Shown: positions 43,833 to 52,842 of the stretch, piece by piece
Layout: every line of letters begins with the position of its first letter
Position numbering within the stretch: the stretch's first letter is position 1
Assembly (NCBI GenBank): GCA_963665045.2
Contig: CAXXJQ010000009.1
Span: forward strand, 186,001-250,000
Reading direction: 5' to 3'
Length of the DNA: 64,000 nt
Source of the DNA: JAFGRU01 sp016934985
Lineage (GTDB): Bacteria > Desulfobacterota > Desulfuromonadia > Desulfuromonadales > JAAYDE01
Translations under genes and position numbers: made by a program
The notes under the pieces: model-generated
Seen by the model: the letters and a program-made list of their open reading frames with translations, nothing else
The model's database searches: none
What the model was told of the DNA's origin: nothing

Positions 43833-44144
43833 GTGCCGCATCTCAAGCGGCAAACCCTGGTGCGAATTTTAAACCTACTTTCAACAAAAGAGGAAAACAG
43901 GGGAAAACTGGTTGACGATCTGCAGCATTTGAAAAATGACATCAAACACATCCACGAAGACGTGGAAAACCTGGCCCGGGACCTGGCGACCCTGGCCGAA
44001 AAGACCGCCTTTGACCCGACGGCCATGCCCGGCCTCACCGACCTGAAGGAGCACCTCAACGACCTCGACGCCCATACTCACGATGTATTAAGTCATGTGT
44101 CCCATGTCGAAACGGAAATCAACTGCAGGGGAAAAACCATATAA
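43833..44144 (+). CDS. Small helical protein, relative of 12270-12503
   Basis: A 103-residue predicted all-helical protein. GTG 43833 is the only reasonable start in frame and its ribosome site is poor, so the start is uncertain. The core KLVDDLQHLKNDIKHIHEDV and the later LTDLKEHLNDLDAHTHDVLS show the same hydrophobic/His pattern as the helical protein in the first feo operon. This supports a feo-linked family. A terminator follows. Confidence 0.55.
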   Translation: MPHLKRQTLVRILNLLSTKEENRGKLVDDLQHLKNDIKHIHEDVENLARDLATLAEKTAFDPTAMPGLTDLKEHLNDLDAHTHDVLSHVSHVETEINCRGKTI

Positions 44145-44174
44145 GAAAGAAAACAAACCCGATATTTGATGTAC

Positions 44175-44211
44175 AAAAGGCGTGAGAGAGGCCAGGCTTC
44201 TCAGGCCTTTT
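44175..44211 (+). terminator. Terminator of the second feo cluster
   Basis: AAAAGGC (44175-44181) pairs with GCCTTTT (44205-44211) around an inner GAG/CTC stem, with a T-rich end. The following 280 bases to the cyclase start hold no gene. Confidence 0.65.
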
Positions 44212-44491
44212 ATTGTACTCCTCCACATAACTCTTTAAAAAAGTCTGGTTTCTGACGGCTGTTGCCCCCTTGACAAAGGTTGATTAATAAACAATAATTC
44301 CTATCCAAACAACAACTCATATCAAACACATCAAAGGTGCCGATTGCCCCATGACTTCTCAGCACCCTAGACTCGCCACACCCGAAGAGGGCTTTATGTA
44401 GCCCGTGGAATGTGTGGAGCAAGCCCTCAACAAACGAGGGGGATTGTTTCCTTGTTTTCCCAACCTTAAAGCGCCAACCGAGGAGGAAAAG

Positions 44492-45607
44492 ATGAGGATG
44501 ATGAACTCGAAATGGGGCGACCGCCGTCATCCCTGCCGCTGGATAAAAGAAACCGAGGATGCGGGGTACTGGTTACCCGAACGCAAGGAAATCCTCACCC
44601 AGTTCTTCACCCGCTACCTGTTTTTCGCCCTGGCCGTCCTCTATTTTTCCTCCATGGAGGAGGGCATAGCCCCAGTACTTTTCGACCGTGTCGAATATAT
44701 TTTGCTGGTCCAGGGCATCTACTTTGGGATCAACACCTGGTTTTTCCATCTGTCACTGAAAAAGGTTACCCTCTGGAGAATCCGGGGCGCCATGGCTGGC
44801 GACCTTCTGAACGTCACCATCTGCCTGATTCACGATCCCTATCTCATACCGCCTGCTGCTCTTGGGTTCCTGATGATACTGCTTGGCAACGGCATGCGCT
44901 ACGGCATGCGCCTGTTTGGTGAAATACTGGGCGGGACCTTTCTCTGCATGGCTCTCGCTTTTGCCCTGCGTTACCGCCTTGGCGGTTTCACCACTAATGC
45001 GGGAGTCGTCTTTTTCGGCGTATTCTGGGTAACCCTGGCGATGTATGCCTACATTCTCATGGGGCGCATCGACGACCAACGCCGGCAGCTTGACTACCGT
45101 AGCCGCTATGACGCCCTGACCAGCCTTCTCAATCGCCATGGCCTGCTGGCCGCCGCAGACAATATATTCGAAGAAATGAAAACTGCCTCGGTCACGCTAC
45201 TGCTTGCCGATCTCAATCATTTTAAGGCGGTTAACGACCTTTACGGCCACAGTGTCGGCGACCGCGTTCTGACCGAGTTTGCCCGAATTTTTTGTGAATC
45301 GGCTGAAGTTGGCGTGTGCGGGCGCTGGGGCGGAGATGAATTCGTCTCCATTCTGCCGCGTTGCGATGAGGCCATTCTCAGCAAGATTAAAGAACGTATC
45401 GAATTGCGTACCCAGGCCTGGAGCAAAAGCAACGGTCTCCCCATGAGCGTAAGCCTGGGCATCGGCAAAAGTCCCAGCGACGGCCAAGATCTGGCAGCCC
45501 TGTTGTCGGCTGCCGATATGAACCTTTACAAAATAAAAACTCAGCAGACTGAGTCAGGAAACGAGGCATCCGGTTTTGGAGCCCTGGTTGAAGACTCAGA
45601 GGTTTAG
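44492..45607 (+). CDS. GGDEF diguanylate cyclase with N-terminal membrane domain
   Basis: A 371-residue protein from ATG 44492 (GAGGAGGAAAA site; the frame extends upstream without a site). About six membrane helices fill residues 25-195 (FFALAVLYFSSMEEGIAPVL, then GVVFFGVFWVTLAMYAYILM). The catalytic domain begins YRSRYDALTSLLNRHG and has the active-site motif in CGRWGGDEFVSI. No clear RxxD inhibitory site was seen before it. It would make c-di-GMP. The degenerate EAL protein is just upstream, and the PilB-type ATPase at 28.5 kb has an MshEN-like domain that could sense the product. Confidence 0.88.
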   Translation: MRMMNSKWGDRRHPCRWIKETEDAGYWLPERKEILTQFFTRYLFFALAVLYFSSMEEGIAPVLFDRVEYILLVQGIYFGINTWFFHLSLKKVTLWRIRGAMAGDLLNVTICLIHDPYLIPPAALGFLMILLGNGMRYGMRLFGEILGGTFLCMALAFALRYRLGGFTTNAGVVFFGVFWVTLAMYAYILMGRIDDQRRQLDYRSRYDALTSLLNRHGLLAAADNIFEEMKTASVTLLLADLNHFKAVNDLYGHSVGDRVLTEFARIFCESAEVGVCGRWGGDEFVSILPRCDEAILSKIKERIELRTQAWSKSNGLPMSVSLGIGKSPSDGQDLAALLSAADMNLYKIKTQQTESGNEASGFGALVEDSEV

Positions 45608-45627
45608 TCGTATATAAAAAACCAAAA

Positions 45628-45661
45628 CGGTTCACCGGGAAACCGGTGAGTCCGCTTTTTT
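45628..45661 (+). terminator. Terminator of the cyclase gene
   Basis: CACCGG (45633-45638) pairs with CCGGTG (45643-45648), with CGG/CCG outside and a run of T. Confidence 0.8.
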
Positions 45662-45779
45662 ATGCGTATTTTTTTCCAGCCTACCAGAGAAGTCACTGTT
45701 CCAGCCCCATCTTCCCTCTGTTCAAGATCAAACTCTTAAAACCTGAAGTCCGTCCCACCGCCTTCCTCTCAAAAAGGAT

Positions 45780-45811
45780 TTAACCAAAGTTAATTTTCTT
45801 CTTTTGGTTAA
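45780..45811. promoter_or_regulatory. Inverted repeat upstream of the chemotaxis genes
   Basis: TTAACCAAA (45780-45788) and TTTGGTTAA (45803-45811) form a perfect 9-bp inverted repeat with a 14-bp centre in an A/T-rich, gene-free stretch. A candidate operator; regulator unknown. Confidence 0.45.
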
Positions 45812-45992
45812 GGTTTACCATAACCACCTGAATTTAAATTCTTTTTTTTAATCACAGGTGACATTATTTAACTTTTTTCAACTCCCCTTAAATTCAGGGT
45901 GCGTCTTCTTAAACATATTTTTTATTTAGCTATTTCAGTAGCTTATAAATTTAAAAGGAGATTGGCATCGTCATTGCCTTATAAGGAGACAA

Positions 45993-46274
45993 TTGTTCAA
46001 CAAATATCCGGCAAAAAAGAAACTAACGCTTTTCAATGCTCAATGGGGATGTCAAATGAAGAAAGCAAATATTGAAAACAACACCCCAACATTCTGCCCC
46101 TTTGTAGAAAACCCGTTTCAAGAGTGTTTCTGTTTCGATTTTCACAATAACAAACACGTCAAATTGGCTGTTTTTTACTGCAGCAAAAATTTCCGCCAAT
46201 GTGACATCTATCAAAAGCATAAAGAGATACTTGAAACTCAGGAACCCGATAAGTTGAAAGTTTCAGGCGCATAA
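45993..46274 (+). CDS. Small Cys-rich protein ahead of cheW
   Basis: A 93-residue soluble protein. TTG 45993 follows an AAGGAG site; ATG 46056 is the alternative and would give 72 residues. The core CPFVENPFQECFCFDFHNNK and the later FYCSKNFRQCDIYQ have five or six Cys in a regular pattern. Similar short proteins are common beside chemotaxis or signalling genes in the Desulfuromonas group. It may bind a metal or Fe-S centre. Gap to cheW is about 40 bp. Confidence 0.6.
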   Translation: MFNKYPAKKKLTLFNAQWGCQMKKANIENNTPTFCPFVENPFQECFCFDFHNNKHVKLAVFYCSKNFRQCDIYQKHKEILETQEPDKLKVSGA

Positions 46275-46313
46275 TCAAAACCTTTGAATAGTGCATTTCA
46301 GGAGGTACAACCC

Positions 46314-46826
46314 ATGAAAGAAAACACTGCAAGAAAAGCCGTCGAAGAAAATGACGACTTCGGCATCGAAGAGGATACCCAAAAAGGGCGATTCCTCACC
46401 TTCCGTCTGGCGGAAGAGGATTACGGCCTCGAGATCCGCTACGTCACGGAAATCATCGGCATCCAGAAAATCACCGAAGTTCCCGACCTGCCCGGCTTTG
46501 TCAAGGGTGTCATCAACCTGCGCGGCAAGGTCATTCCGGTCATGGATGTCCGTGCCCGTTTCTCCCTGCCGGAAAGGGCTTACGACGAACGCACCTGTAT
46601 CGTCGTCGTCAATGTCGAAGAGAAATCCGTCGGCCTGGTTGTCGACAAGGTCAATGAAGTAGCTTCGATTGCCGACGATCAGATCGAGCCGCCCCCCCGC
46701 GCCGGCCATGACACCTGCTCGTATATTCAAGGCATCGGCAAAATGGGCGATGAGGTAAAAATCCTCCTCGACGTCAAACACCTTTTATACGAACAGGAAA
46801 TCGATCATTTACCCGTTATAGACTAA
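46314..46826 (+). CDS. cheW: CheW chemotaxis coupling protein
   Basis: A 170-residue CheW domain protein from ATG 46314 (AGGAGGT site). Typical parts are RFLTFRLAEEDYGLEIRYVT, LPGFVKGVINLRGKVIPVMD and IVVVNVEEKSVGLVVDKVNE. It links receptor tips to the kinase CheA. No cheA is in the window, so it couples to a kinase elsewhere. The receptor gene follows 39 bp downstream, which suggests a dedicated pair. Confidence 0.93.
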   Translation: MKENTARKAVEENDDFGIEEDTQKGRFLTFRLAEEDYGLEIRYVTEIIGIQKITEVPDLPGFVKGVINLRGKVIPVMDVRARFSLPERAYDERTCIVVVNVEEKSVGLVVDKVNEVASIADDQIEPPPRAGHDTCSYIQGIGKMGDEVKILLDVKHLLYEQEIDHLPVID

Positions 46827-46865
46827 AGGAAAAAATTAACCAAAAAATAGAATATGGAGGATTTC

Positions 46866-48671
46866 ATGAACTGGTTCAAAAATCTCAAAATCGGTATCAA
46901 ACTCACCCTCGGCTTTGCCGTCCTCGTGGCCATGATGGGCGCCCTCGGCTACACCGGCTATAACAGCGTCAAAACCATCAACAACGAACTGGATAAGGTC
47001 ATTCAGACCCGCCTTCCCATCACCAACCTGGTTGTTTCCGCCGACCGCGACCTGCAGCAGGCCCTGGTAGCGGAACGTTCCGTGGTCTTCTCCGACGCCA
47101 AATCGGACCAGTTCCAGCAGCTGGTCAAGGACTATGAAGAGAACGTGGCCCAGGCCAAGGAGCGCTGGGACAAGGCCGCCGCCATGTTCACCACCGCCGA
47201 GGCAAAAAACATCAACCAGAAATTCCAGGCTGACTGGGCGGCATGGCAGAAACTCTCCAGCCGCGTAATCGAAGCCCGCAAGGAAGACACCCGCTCCGGC
47301 CGCGTCGAAGCTCTCGATCTGACCCTCGGACCCGTAGCCGTAGCCTTTGAAACCATGCGCGGCAATATGGACACCGTCCAGGGCATCAACGATAAGCTCA
47401 TTGCCGATCTCGAAGTACGTACAGCATCGATCCACAGCAGTGTCGTCAAAACCATCGTCACCATGGTCGCTGTAGCTTTCATCCTCGCCATCGCCCTCGG
47501 CTTCTTCCTGACCCGCGGCATCACCGGCCCGGTCCGCAAGGCCCTGCATCTGGCTGAAGAGATCGCCAAAGGGGATGCCAGCGTACGTCTCAACCTGCAT
47601 CAGAAAGACGAAATCGGCCAGCTCGGCAACGCCCTCGACAACATGGCCGCAGGCCTCAACAAGTCCTCTGACGTGGCGGATGAAATCGCCAAGGGCAACC
47701 TCAACGTCGACGTGCCTGTCGCTTCCGAAAAAGACCAGCTCGGCCACGCCCTGAAAACCATGGTCGAAAAACTCAACAGCGTCCTCGGCCAGGTTCAGAC
47801 CGCCGGCGAACAGATCGCTTCCGGTTCGACCCAGGTCTCCGACTCCAGCCAGTCCCTCTCCCAGGGCGCTACGGAACAGGCCAGCTCTCTCGAAGAGATC
47901 ACCAGCTCAATGACCGAGATGAGCTCCCAGACCAAGCAGAACGCCGAGAACGCCACCCAGGCCAACCAGCTTTCGGCTCAGGCCCGCGACGCCGCTCAAA
48001 AAGGCAACGAGCAGATGAAGGAAATGATGACCGCCATGGACGAGATCAATGTCTCAGGCCAGAACATCTCCAAGATCATCAAGGTCATCGACGAGATCGC
48101 CTTTCAGACCAACCTGCTGGCATTGAACGCCGCAGTGGAAGCGGCAAGAGCCGGTCAGCACGGCAAGGGCTTCGCGGTTGTGGCCGAAGAGGTAAGAAAT
48201 CTGGCAGCCCGCAGCGCCCAGGCGGCGCGGGAAACAGCGGACCTTATCGAAGGTTCGGTGGCCAAGGCTGAGAATGGCGTGGGCATCGCCCAGCGCACCG
48301 CCGAAGCTCTGTCTGAGATCGTCGGCGGCATCACCAAGACCACGGACCTGGTGGCGGAAATTGCCGCGGCCTCCAACGAGCAGTCGCAGGGTATCGGCCA
48401 GATCAACCAGGGTCTGAACCAGATTGAGAGCGTAACCCAGCAGAACACCGCTAACGCCGAAGAGAGCGCCGCAGCCTCCGAGGAGTTGGCCAGCCAGGCT
48501 CAGCAGCTGAACAAACTGCTGACCCAGTTCCAGCTCAAGCATCGGTCTGAAGCACACCAGTTCGACATGGCGGTCAACGAAAAGCCTGCCCAGGAGCCGA
48601 AACGGCAACGGCAGGTAGAAAAACCCAAGGATGTCATCGCACTGGATGACAATGAGTTCGGTAAGTACTAA
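46866..48671 (+). CDS. Methyl-accepting chemotaxis protein
   Basis: A 601-residue receptor from ATG 46866 (TGGAGG site). It starts with a membrane helix (IGIKLTLGFAVLVAMMGALG) and a four-helix-bundle sensor of about 150 residues. A second helix (TIVTMVAVAFILAIALGFFL) leads into a HAMP domain (GITGPVRKALHLAEEIAKGD) and a further HAMP-like repeat. The signalling tip is IAFQTNLLALNAAVEAARAG, then GFAVVAEEVRNLAARSAQAA. It has no C-terminal CheR-binding pentapeptide. The periplasmic ligand is unknown. Confidence 0.95.
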   Translation: MNWFKNLKIGIKLTLGFAVLVAMMGALGYTGYNSVKTINNELDKVIQTRLPITNLVVSADRDLQQALVAERSVVFSDAKSDQFQQLVKDYEENVAQAKERWDKAAAMFTTAEAKNINQKFQADWAAWQKLSSRVIEARKEDTRSGRVEALDLTLGPVAVAFETMRGNMDTVQGINDKLIADLEVRTASIHSSVVKTIVTMVAVAFILAIALGFFLTRGITGPVRKALHLAEEIAKGDASVRLNLHQKDEIGQLGNALDNMAAGLNKSSDVADEIAKGNLNVDVPVASEKDQLGHALKTMVEKLNSVLGQVQTAGEQIASGSTQVSDSSQSLSQGATEQASSLEEITSSMTEMSSQTKQNAENATQANQLSAQARDAAQKGNEQMKEMMTAMDEINVSGQNISKIIKVIDEIAFQTNLLALNAAVEAARAGQHGKGFAVVAEEVRNLAARSAQAARETADLIEGSVAKAENGVGIAQRTAEALSEIVGGITKTTDLVAEIAAASNEQSQGIGQINQGLNQIESVTQQNTANAEESAAASEELASQAQQLNKLLTQFQLKHRSEAHQFDMAVNEKPAQEPKRQRQVEKPKDVIALDDNEFGKY

Positions 48672-48694
48672 ACAACGTATCCCCCCCCACCACC

Positions 48695-48730
48695 GCCCGG
48701 CACCCTGGAATAACATCCGGGATGCCGGGC
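48695..48730 (+). terminator. Hairpin after the receptor gene
   Basis: GCCCGGCA (48695-48702) pairs with TGCCGGGC (48723-48730), with inner CC.GG pairs. The T-run is weak. Confidence 0.6.
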
Positions 48731-48868
48731 TACATTTTGAAGTTAATATTAAGAAATCCTGACAAGCTTGGGATAACCCCTGCAATTCAGAATCAATTCA
48801 TATTTTCAGGACACCACCTTCAGCGCAGATGCCAGTTGACCACAAGATTATTGCCCCCTAATTAACTA

Positions 48869-48897
48869 TTGACAAAAAATCTGCGCCAGCCTAATTT
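48869..48897 (+). promoter_or_regulatory. Candidate promoter of the secreted protein gene
   Basis: TTGACA (48869-48874) and TAATTT (48892-48897) with a 17-bp spacer, about 130 bp before the gene. The rest of 48731-49027 shows no gene. Confidence 0.45.
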
Positions 48898-49027
48898 ACC
48901 TCATACATTCTTTATAGTGTTTTAATTCTAAGCTTGTTTTTACCTGATTATTTTTCAGCAGAAAATATCAAATAACAAAGCTGCAATTTTTTTTACAGAG
49001 TCCAAAACCATCTGTATGGGAGGGTTT

Positions 49028-49468
49028 ATGAATAAATTATTGGCGTTTATTTTCATCGGTCTTTTATTAGTGCCATCAACCGTCTTAGCCAAGGACGTTT
49101 TAAACGATTACTCAATACAAGAAGCGCTTAATGTTGAAAAAGTTAAAAATGTGCTGGGGACCGATATTAAATTCTATTTTGGAAACCAGGGGCATGGGAA
49201 AATATTGAAAAATCATGGCGAGTATAGGGCAAATAAAAAAACCAACGCTTTTCTGAAAAGTAAAGAAGGTGCTTGCCAGTGGGCTTTTGCGTCAGCACTG
49301 AAGACGTTAAAGGACAGAGCCTTAAGGGAGGGCGGCAATGCCGTCGTCAACATAAGATCAAACTATAAAAACAAAGAGACCTCCAGTACCGAAACGTTCC
49401 AGTGCGGCGCGGGTACGGCGCTGGCGGGGGTGGCCTTGATCGGAAACGTCGTGACCCTGGGAAATTAA
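49028..49468 (+). CDS. Small secreted protein of the misnamed 'excinuclease ATPase subunit' family
   Basis: A 146-residue exported protein from ATG 49028 (GGAGGG site). Signal peptide LLAFIFIGLLLVPSTVLA. Characteristic segments are DIKFYFGNQGHGKILKNHGE, then ACQWAFASALKTLKDRALRE and GGNAVVNIRSNYKNKETSST, with two Cys likely to form a disulfide. Homologues in gamma-proteobacteria carry a misleading excinuclease name; they are small periplasmic proteins of unknown role. It has its own promoter and terminator. Confidence 0.75.
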   Translation: MNKLLAFIFIGLLLVPSTVLAKDVLNDYSIQEALNVEKVKNVLGTDIKFYFGNQGHGKILKNHGEYRANKKTNAFLKSKEGACQWAFASALKTLKDRALREGGNAVVNIRSNYKNKETSSTETFQCGAGTALAGVALIGNVVTLGN

Positions 49469-49491
49469 TTGCAGAGAACCATCTGCTCTCG

Positions 49492-49532
49492 AAAAAGCCG
49501 ACTTTTTTCATTGAAAAAAGTCGGCTTTTTTT
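49492..49532. terminator. Strong rho-independent terminator
   Basis: AAAAAGCCGACTTTTTTCA pairs with its complement ending TCGGCTTTTTTT. It can end transcripts from either side, though the cupin gene on the right stops about 40 bp away. Confidence 0.85.
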
Positions 49533-49570
49533 GATCTCACAAACGAGCTTTTCCTGCTTTTCTTTAACCC

Positions 49571-49909
49571 TTACAGCAAATGGGTTGCCGCCACCGGCCG
49601 CGGAACTTTAACCACCAGGATCCTGAGCAGGGCATCGCCTTCGTTATACCAGCAATGAGGGATTTTTGCCGGGCTGTTGATCAGGGTATCCTGCCCGACT
49701 TCTTTTTTCTCATTACCGATTTCCACCACGCCTCGTCCCTCCAGAACATAAAAAAACACGTCCACCGGGGTGATGTGCTTTTTCAGAGATGCCCCCGGCT
49801 CCAGGGCAAGATGAACGGCCTGGGCGTGCTCGGTGTCGTAGAGCTTGCAGGCTTTAACATTATGCGGATTTTTCATCGACTCCGCAGTTTTCACGTCGAT
49901 AATCTCCAT
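49571..49909 (-). CDS. Single-domain cupin protein
   Basis: A 112-residue cupin from ATG 49909 (AAGGAT site; the frame extends upstream without one). The conserved beta-barrel motifs are LEPGASLKKHITPVDVFFYV and, second, LINSPAKIPHCWYNEGD. The first motif keeps one His and the Glu is displaced, so metal binding is plausible but not assured. It lies 74 bp after hcp in the same direction and likely shares its transcript. Small cupins are often found with hcp in anaerobes; function unknown. Confidence 0.8.
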   Translation of the reverse strand: MEIIDVKTAESMKNPHNVKACKLYDTEHAQAVHLALEPGASLKKHITPVDVFFYVLEGRGVVEIGNEKKEVGQDTLINSPAKIPHCWYNEGDALLRILVVKVPRPVAATHLL

Positions 49910-49982
49910 AAAAAATCCTTTCCAAAGCAAGCGCTCCCGGAAAACGGGAGCGCCTGGCAATACTTTATATATTTCGCTTAAA

Positions 49983-51734
49983 TCATTTTCCCGCCATCAT
50001 GGCAGCGATATCGCTTTCAACCGTATTGATTGGTTTGATATCAAATTTTTCCACCAGCACCTTGGCGACATTCGGAGACAGAAACGCCGGCAGCGTCGGA
50101 CCAAGGCGAATACCCTTGACGCCGAGGAAGAGCAGGGCCAGCAGAACCGCCACTGCCTTCTGCTCATACCAGGCGATGTCAAAAGAGATGGGCAGCTCAT
50201 TGATATCATTCAGGCCGAAAACCTCCTTGAGTTTGAGGGCGACCACCGCCAGCGAGTAGGAATCGTTGCACTGGCCGGCGTCGAGGACCCTGGGAATGCC
50301 GCCGATATCCCCCAGGTTGAGTTTATTGTAGCGATACTTGGCGCACCCGGCGGTCAGAATCACGGCATCCTTGGGCAGGTTTTCGGCAACATCGGTGTAG
50401 TATTCGCGTGTCTTGTGCCGCCCGTCGCAGCCGGCCATAACCACAAAGCGCTTGATGGCTCCGGACTTGACCGCTTCCACCACTTTGTCGGCAAGGGCAA
50501 CCACCTGATTATGGGCGAAACCGCCGACAATCGTGCCGGTTTCGATTTCCGTGGGTGGCGGGCAGGTTTTAGCCAGGGCGATAATTTCCGAAAAATCCTT
50601 GGCTCCCCCTTTGGCCCGGTCGGGGATATGCTTAACTCCGGGGTGTCCCGCCATGCCGGTGGTGAAGATGCGTTTTTTATATGGACTGTCGTCCTTGATC
50701 GGCGTGATGCAGTTGGTGGTCATGAGGATTGGACCGTTGAAACTGGCGAATTCCTTGTTCTGCTGCCACCAGGAACCACCATAGTTGCCGACAAAGTGGC
50801 CGTACCTCTTGAAACCTGGATAGTAGTGGGCCGGCAGCATTTCCGAATGGGTATAGACATCCACACCGGTGCCTTCCGTCTGCTTCAGCAATTCTTCCAT
50901 GTCCTTCAGATCATGGCCGCTGATGAGAATACCGGGTTTGCCCTGCACGCCGATATTGACCTCGGTGATTTCAGGATGGCCATAGGCCGAGGTGTTGGCT
51001 TCGTCGAGCAAAGCCATGGTGTTGACGGCCATTTCGCCGGCCTTGAGCACCAGGCCGACCAGTTCGTCCGCCGTTTTCTCCTCGGTGGTTGCAGCCAGGG
51101 CTTCCATAAGGAATTTGTAGATATGCGCATTTTCCTTGCCGAGCATGGCCGCGTGATCAGCGTAGGCGGCAACGCCCTTGATGCCGATGATCAGCAGCTC
51201 ACGCAGCGAACGGACATCCTTGTTTTCCGTCGCCAGGATGCCGACGGTTTTGGCTTTTTCCTGGAATGTTCCGGCATCGCTGGAAAACCAGGTGGCGGCA
51301 TCGGGAAGATCCGCTAAAGCCTGTTGCGCAGGTTGTGAATCGCCTCCGGAAAACATCTTTTTAACCTTGTCAAAAATCCCCGAGGTTTGGGCGGAATCGC
51401 CGGCGGCATCCTTGCCGTGCTTGGCCTTGTAGGCTGCCTGATATTTTTCTTTGAGCTTTTCCCGGCGCTGCAGGGCTTCCTTGATGAGAGCGACAAAGCG
51501 GTCGTCGTTCCAGTTGCCGTTGGTGATGGTGGTGAAAAGGGCCTGGGCAACAAATAGCCCGTCCTCGTTGATCGGCACCCCCAACCCCCCGGCTTTTTTG
51601 CCGTAAATGGATAAGCCTTTCAGGGTAAAAATTAAAAGATCCTGCAGGTTGGAAGTCTCTTCAACCTTCCCGCACATCCCCCGCTCAGTACAACCGCTGT
51701 TTTCAAAAGCTTCCTGGCACTGAAAACAAAACAT
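49983..51734 (-). CDS. hcp: Hybrid cluster protein (hydroxylamine/NO-related reductase)
   Basis: A 583-residue class I Hcp. The N-terminal Cys motif is C-x2-C-x8-C-x5-C (Cys 3, 6, 15, 21; CFQCQEAFENSGCTERGMCG) for a 4Fe-4S cluster. Hybrid-cluster ligands lie in the later segments MTTNCITPIK, MAGCDGRHKTREYYTDVA, ILTAGCAKYRYNKL and DAGQCNDSYSLAVVAL. Hcp removes nitric oxide or hydroxylamine and takes part in nitrosative stress defence. An HcpR-like palindrome lies 77 bp upstream. The neighbouring nrfHA remnant fits a nitrogen-oxide locus. Confidence 0.96.
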   Translation of the reverse strand: MFCFQCQEAFENSGCTERGMCGKVEETSNLQDLLIFTLKGLSIYGKKAGGLGVPINEDGLFVAQALFTTITNGNWNDDRFVALIKEALQRREKLKEKYQAAYKAKHGKDAAGDSAQTSGIFDKVKKMFSGGDSQPAQQALADLPDAATWFSSDAGTFQEKAKTVGILATENKDVRSLRELLIIGIKGVAAYADHAAMLGKENAHIYKFLMEALAATTEEKTADELVGLVLKAGEMAVNTMALLDEANTSAYGHPEITEVNIGVQGKPGILISGHDLKDMEELLKQTEGTGVDVYTHSEMLPAHYYPGFKRYGHFVGNYGGSWWQQNKEFASFNGPILMTTNCITPIKDDSPYKKRIFTTGMAGHPGVKHIPDRAKGGAKDFSEIIALAKTCPPPTEIETGTIVGGFAHNQVVALADKVVEAVKSGAIKRFVVMAGCDGRHKTREYYTDVAENLPKDAVILTAGCAKYRYNKLNLGDIGGIPRVLDAGQCNDSYSLAVVALKLKEVFGLNDINELPISFDIAWYEQKAVAVLLALLFLGVKGIRLGPTLPAFLSPNVAKVLVEKFDIKPINTVESDIAAMMAGK

Positions 51735-51810
51735 GACGAACCTCCCTTAAAAAAGTTTTGAATGGTTTTTTTCGTTTCGACAACCATAATGGGCAAATCA
51801 AAAAAGTTCC

Positions 51811-51824
51811 TTGACTCAAGTCAA
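51811..51824. promoter_or_regulatory. HcpR-like (CRP/FNR family) operator upstream of hcp
   Basis: TTGACTCAAGTCAA (TTGAC-N4-GTCAA) closely fits the HcpR consensus TTGACCnnGGTCAA described for deltaproteobacterial hcp genes. The other bases of 51735-52127 show no gene. Confidence 0.6.
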
Positions 51825-52127
51825 AAAATAATTTTTTTTGAATTAAATTTTTTTGGGCGTGGAAAAGAGAGGATTTCAGCTTTCAACTCGGGTTGGCTCG
51901 CCGGGAATCAGCGGCGCCGATAGCAAACAGTCAGTGTCACGGTCGGGACACTCATCTCAGATGATGATAATAAATCCTGAAGGTAAGCACCGGAAGGCAG
52001 GGTTCGACGATTGAAAGATGAAGGTCACCTGAACTTTCAATCTTGAAAACCTGGCTCCCCTTCCATAACGTTCAACATTTGGGTGCTTAATTTTGCATCC
52101 CCGGAACTCTCTCCCTATGCCCCGTCT

Positions 52128-52842
52128 CTATGGGTTTGTCGACCTTTTTGTTTTTTCCATTTCTAGCGCTGCTTTCAACAGCTTTGCCCGGCTTTCTCCC
52201 TGGCGGGCGTAATCGATGGACTCCGCCAGGATTCTGGCAGCCTCCTGTGGAGCGTGAAAGCCCATGGAATTTTCAGCAGAAATGTAATCCAGACGCCACT
52301 GTGCTTTGCGATGAACTTTCTGCAATTTTTCCAGGTCGGGCTCTGAAATGCCGTCGTTTTTGGCAGCAACCATGGCATCCAGCATGGCTTCATGGGCTTC
52401 TTCCGAACGTTTAAGCAGGGCGGCAGTCTTCCCCTGTATGGTTTCCGCCCGGTCGAGCATCTCTTTTTCTGAAAAGTGGTGGCACTGCAGGCAGGCTCTC
52501 TGAATGTTGAGAAGCGGGCTGCGGAAAATTTTGCAGGGTAAACGCTTTGGAATGGTTCCAGCCGTTGAGCGCTTTGAGAAAATATTTTTCCGGGAAAGTC
52601 TGAGGGATGTGGCAATCGTTGCAGGTCGCGGCGGCGTGATGGCTGGCGCGCAGCCAGGAATCATATTGTTCCTGCATCACATGGCAGTTGACGCAAGCCT
52701 TGGGATCATTACTCAGGTAGGAGAGCCCTTCCGCATACTGAAAGGTAAACCCGCCAATGCCGATCAAAATGCCGACAGCGACACAGAGGAAAACAGTAAG
52801 CCACGACATCATGCGCTTTTGGGACGTCTGCTGCTGATTCAC
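52128..52842 (-). pseudogene. nrfH-nrfA deletion fusion (cytochrome c nitrite reductase remnant), out of frame
   Basis: From ATG 52842 the first 100 residues are NrfH: membrane anchor TVFLCVAVGILIGIGGFTFQ and heme motifs CVNCH and CNDCH, up to FTLQNFPQ. At about 52530 the similarity switches to the C-terminus of NrfA in another frame: SPLLNIQRACLQCHHFSEKE with the last heme, then KAQWRLDYISAENSMGFHAP. The NrfH tail and the first two thirds of NrfA are missing, which is roughly 1.1-1.3 kb. The fusion is frameshifted, so no nitrite reductase is made from here. Confidence 0.8.

Noticed and set aside
49845..51317. A 490-codon + strand frame.
   Set aside because: It mirrors hcp, which has all expected Cys motifs on the other strand.
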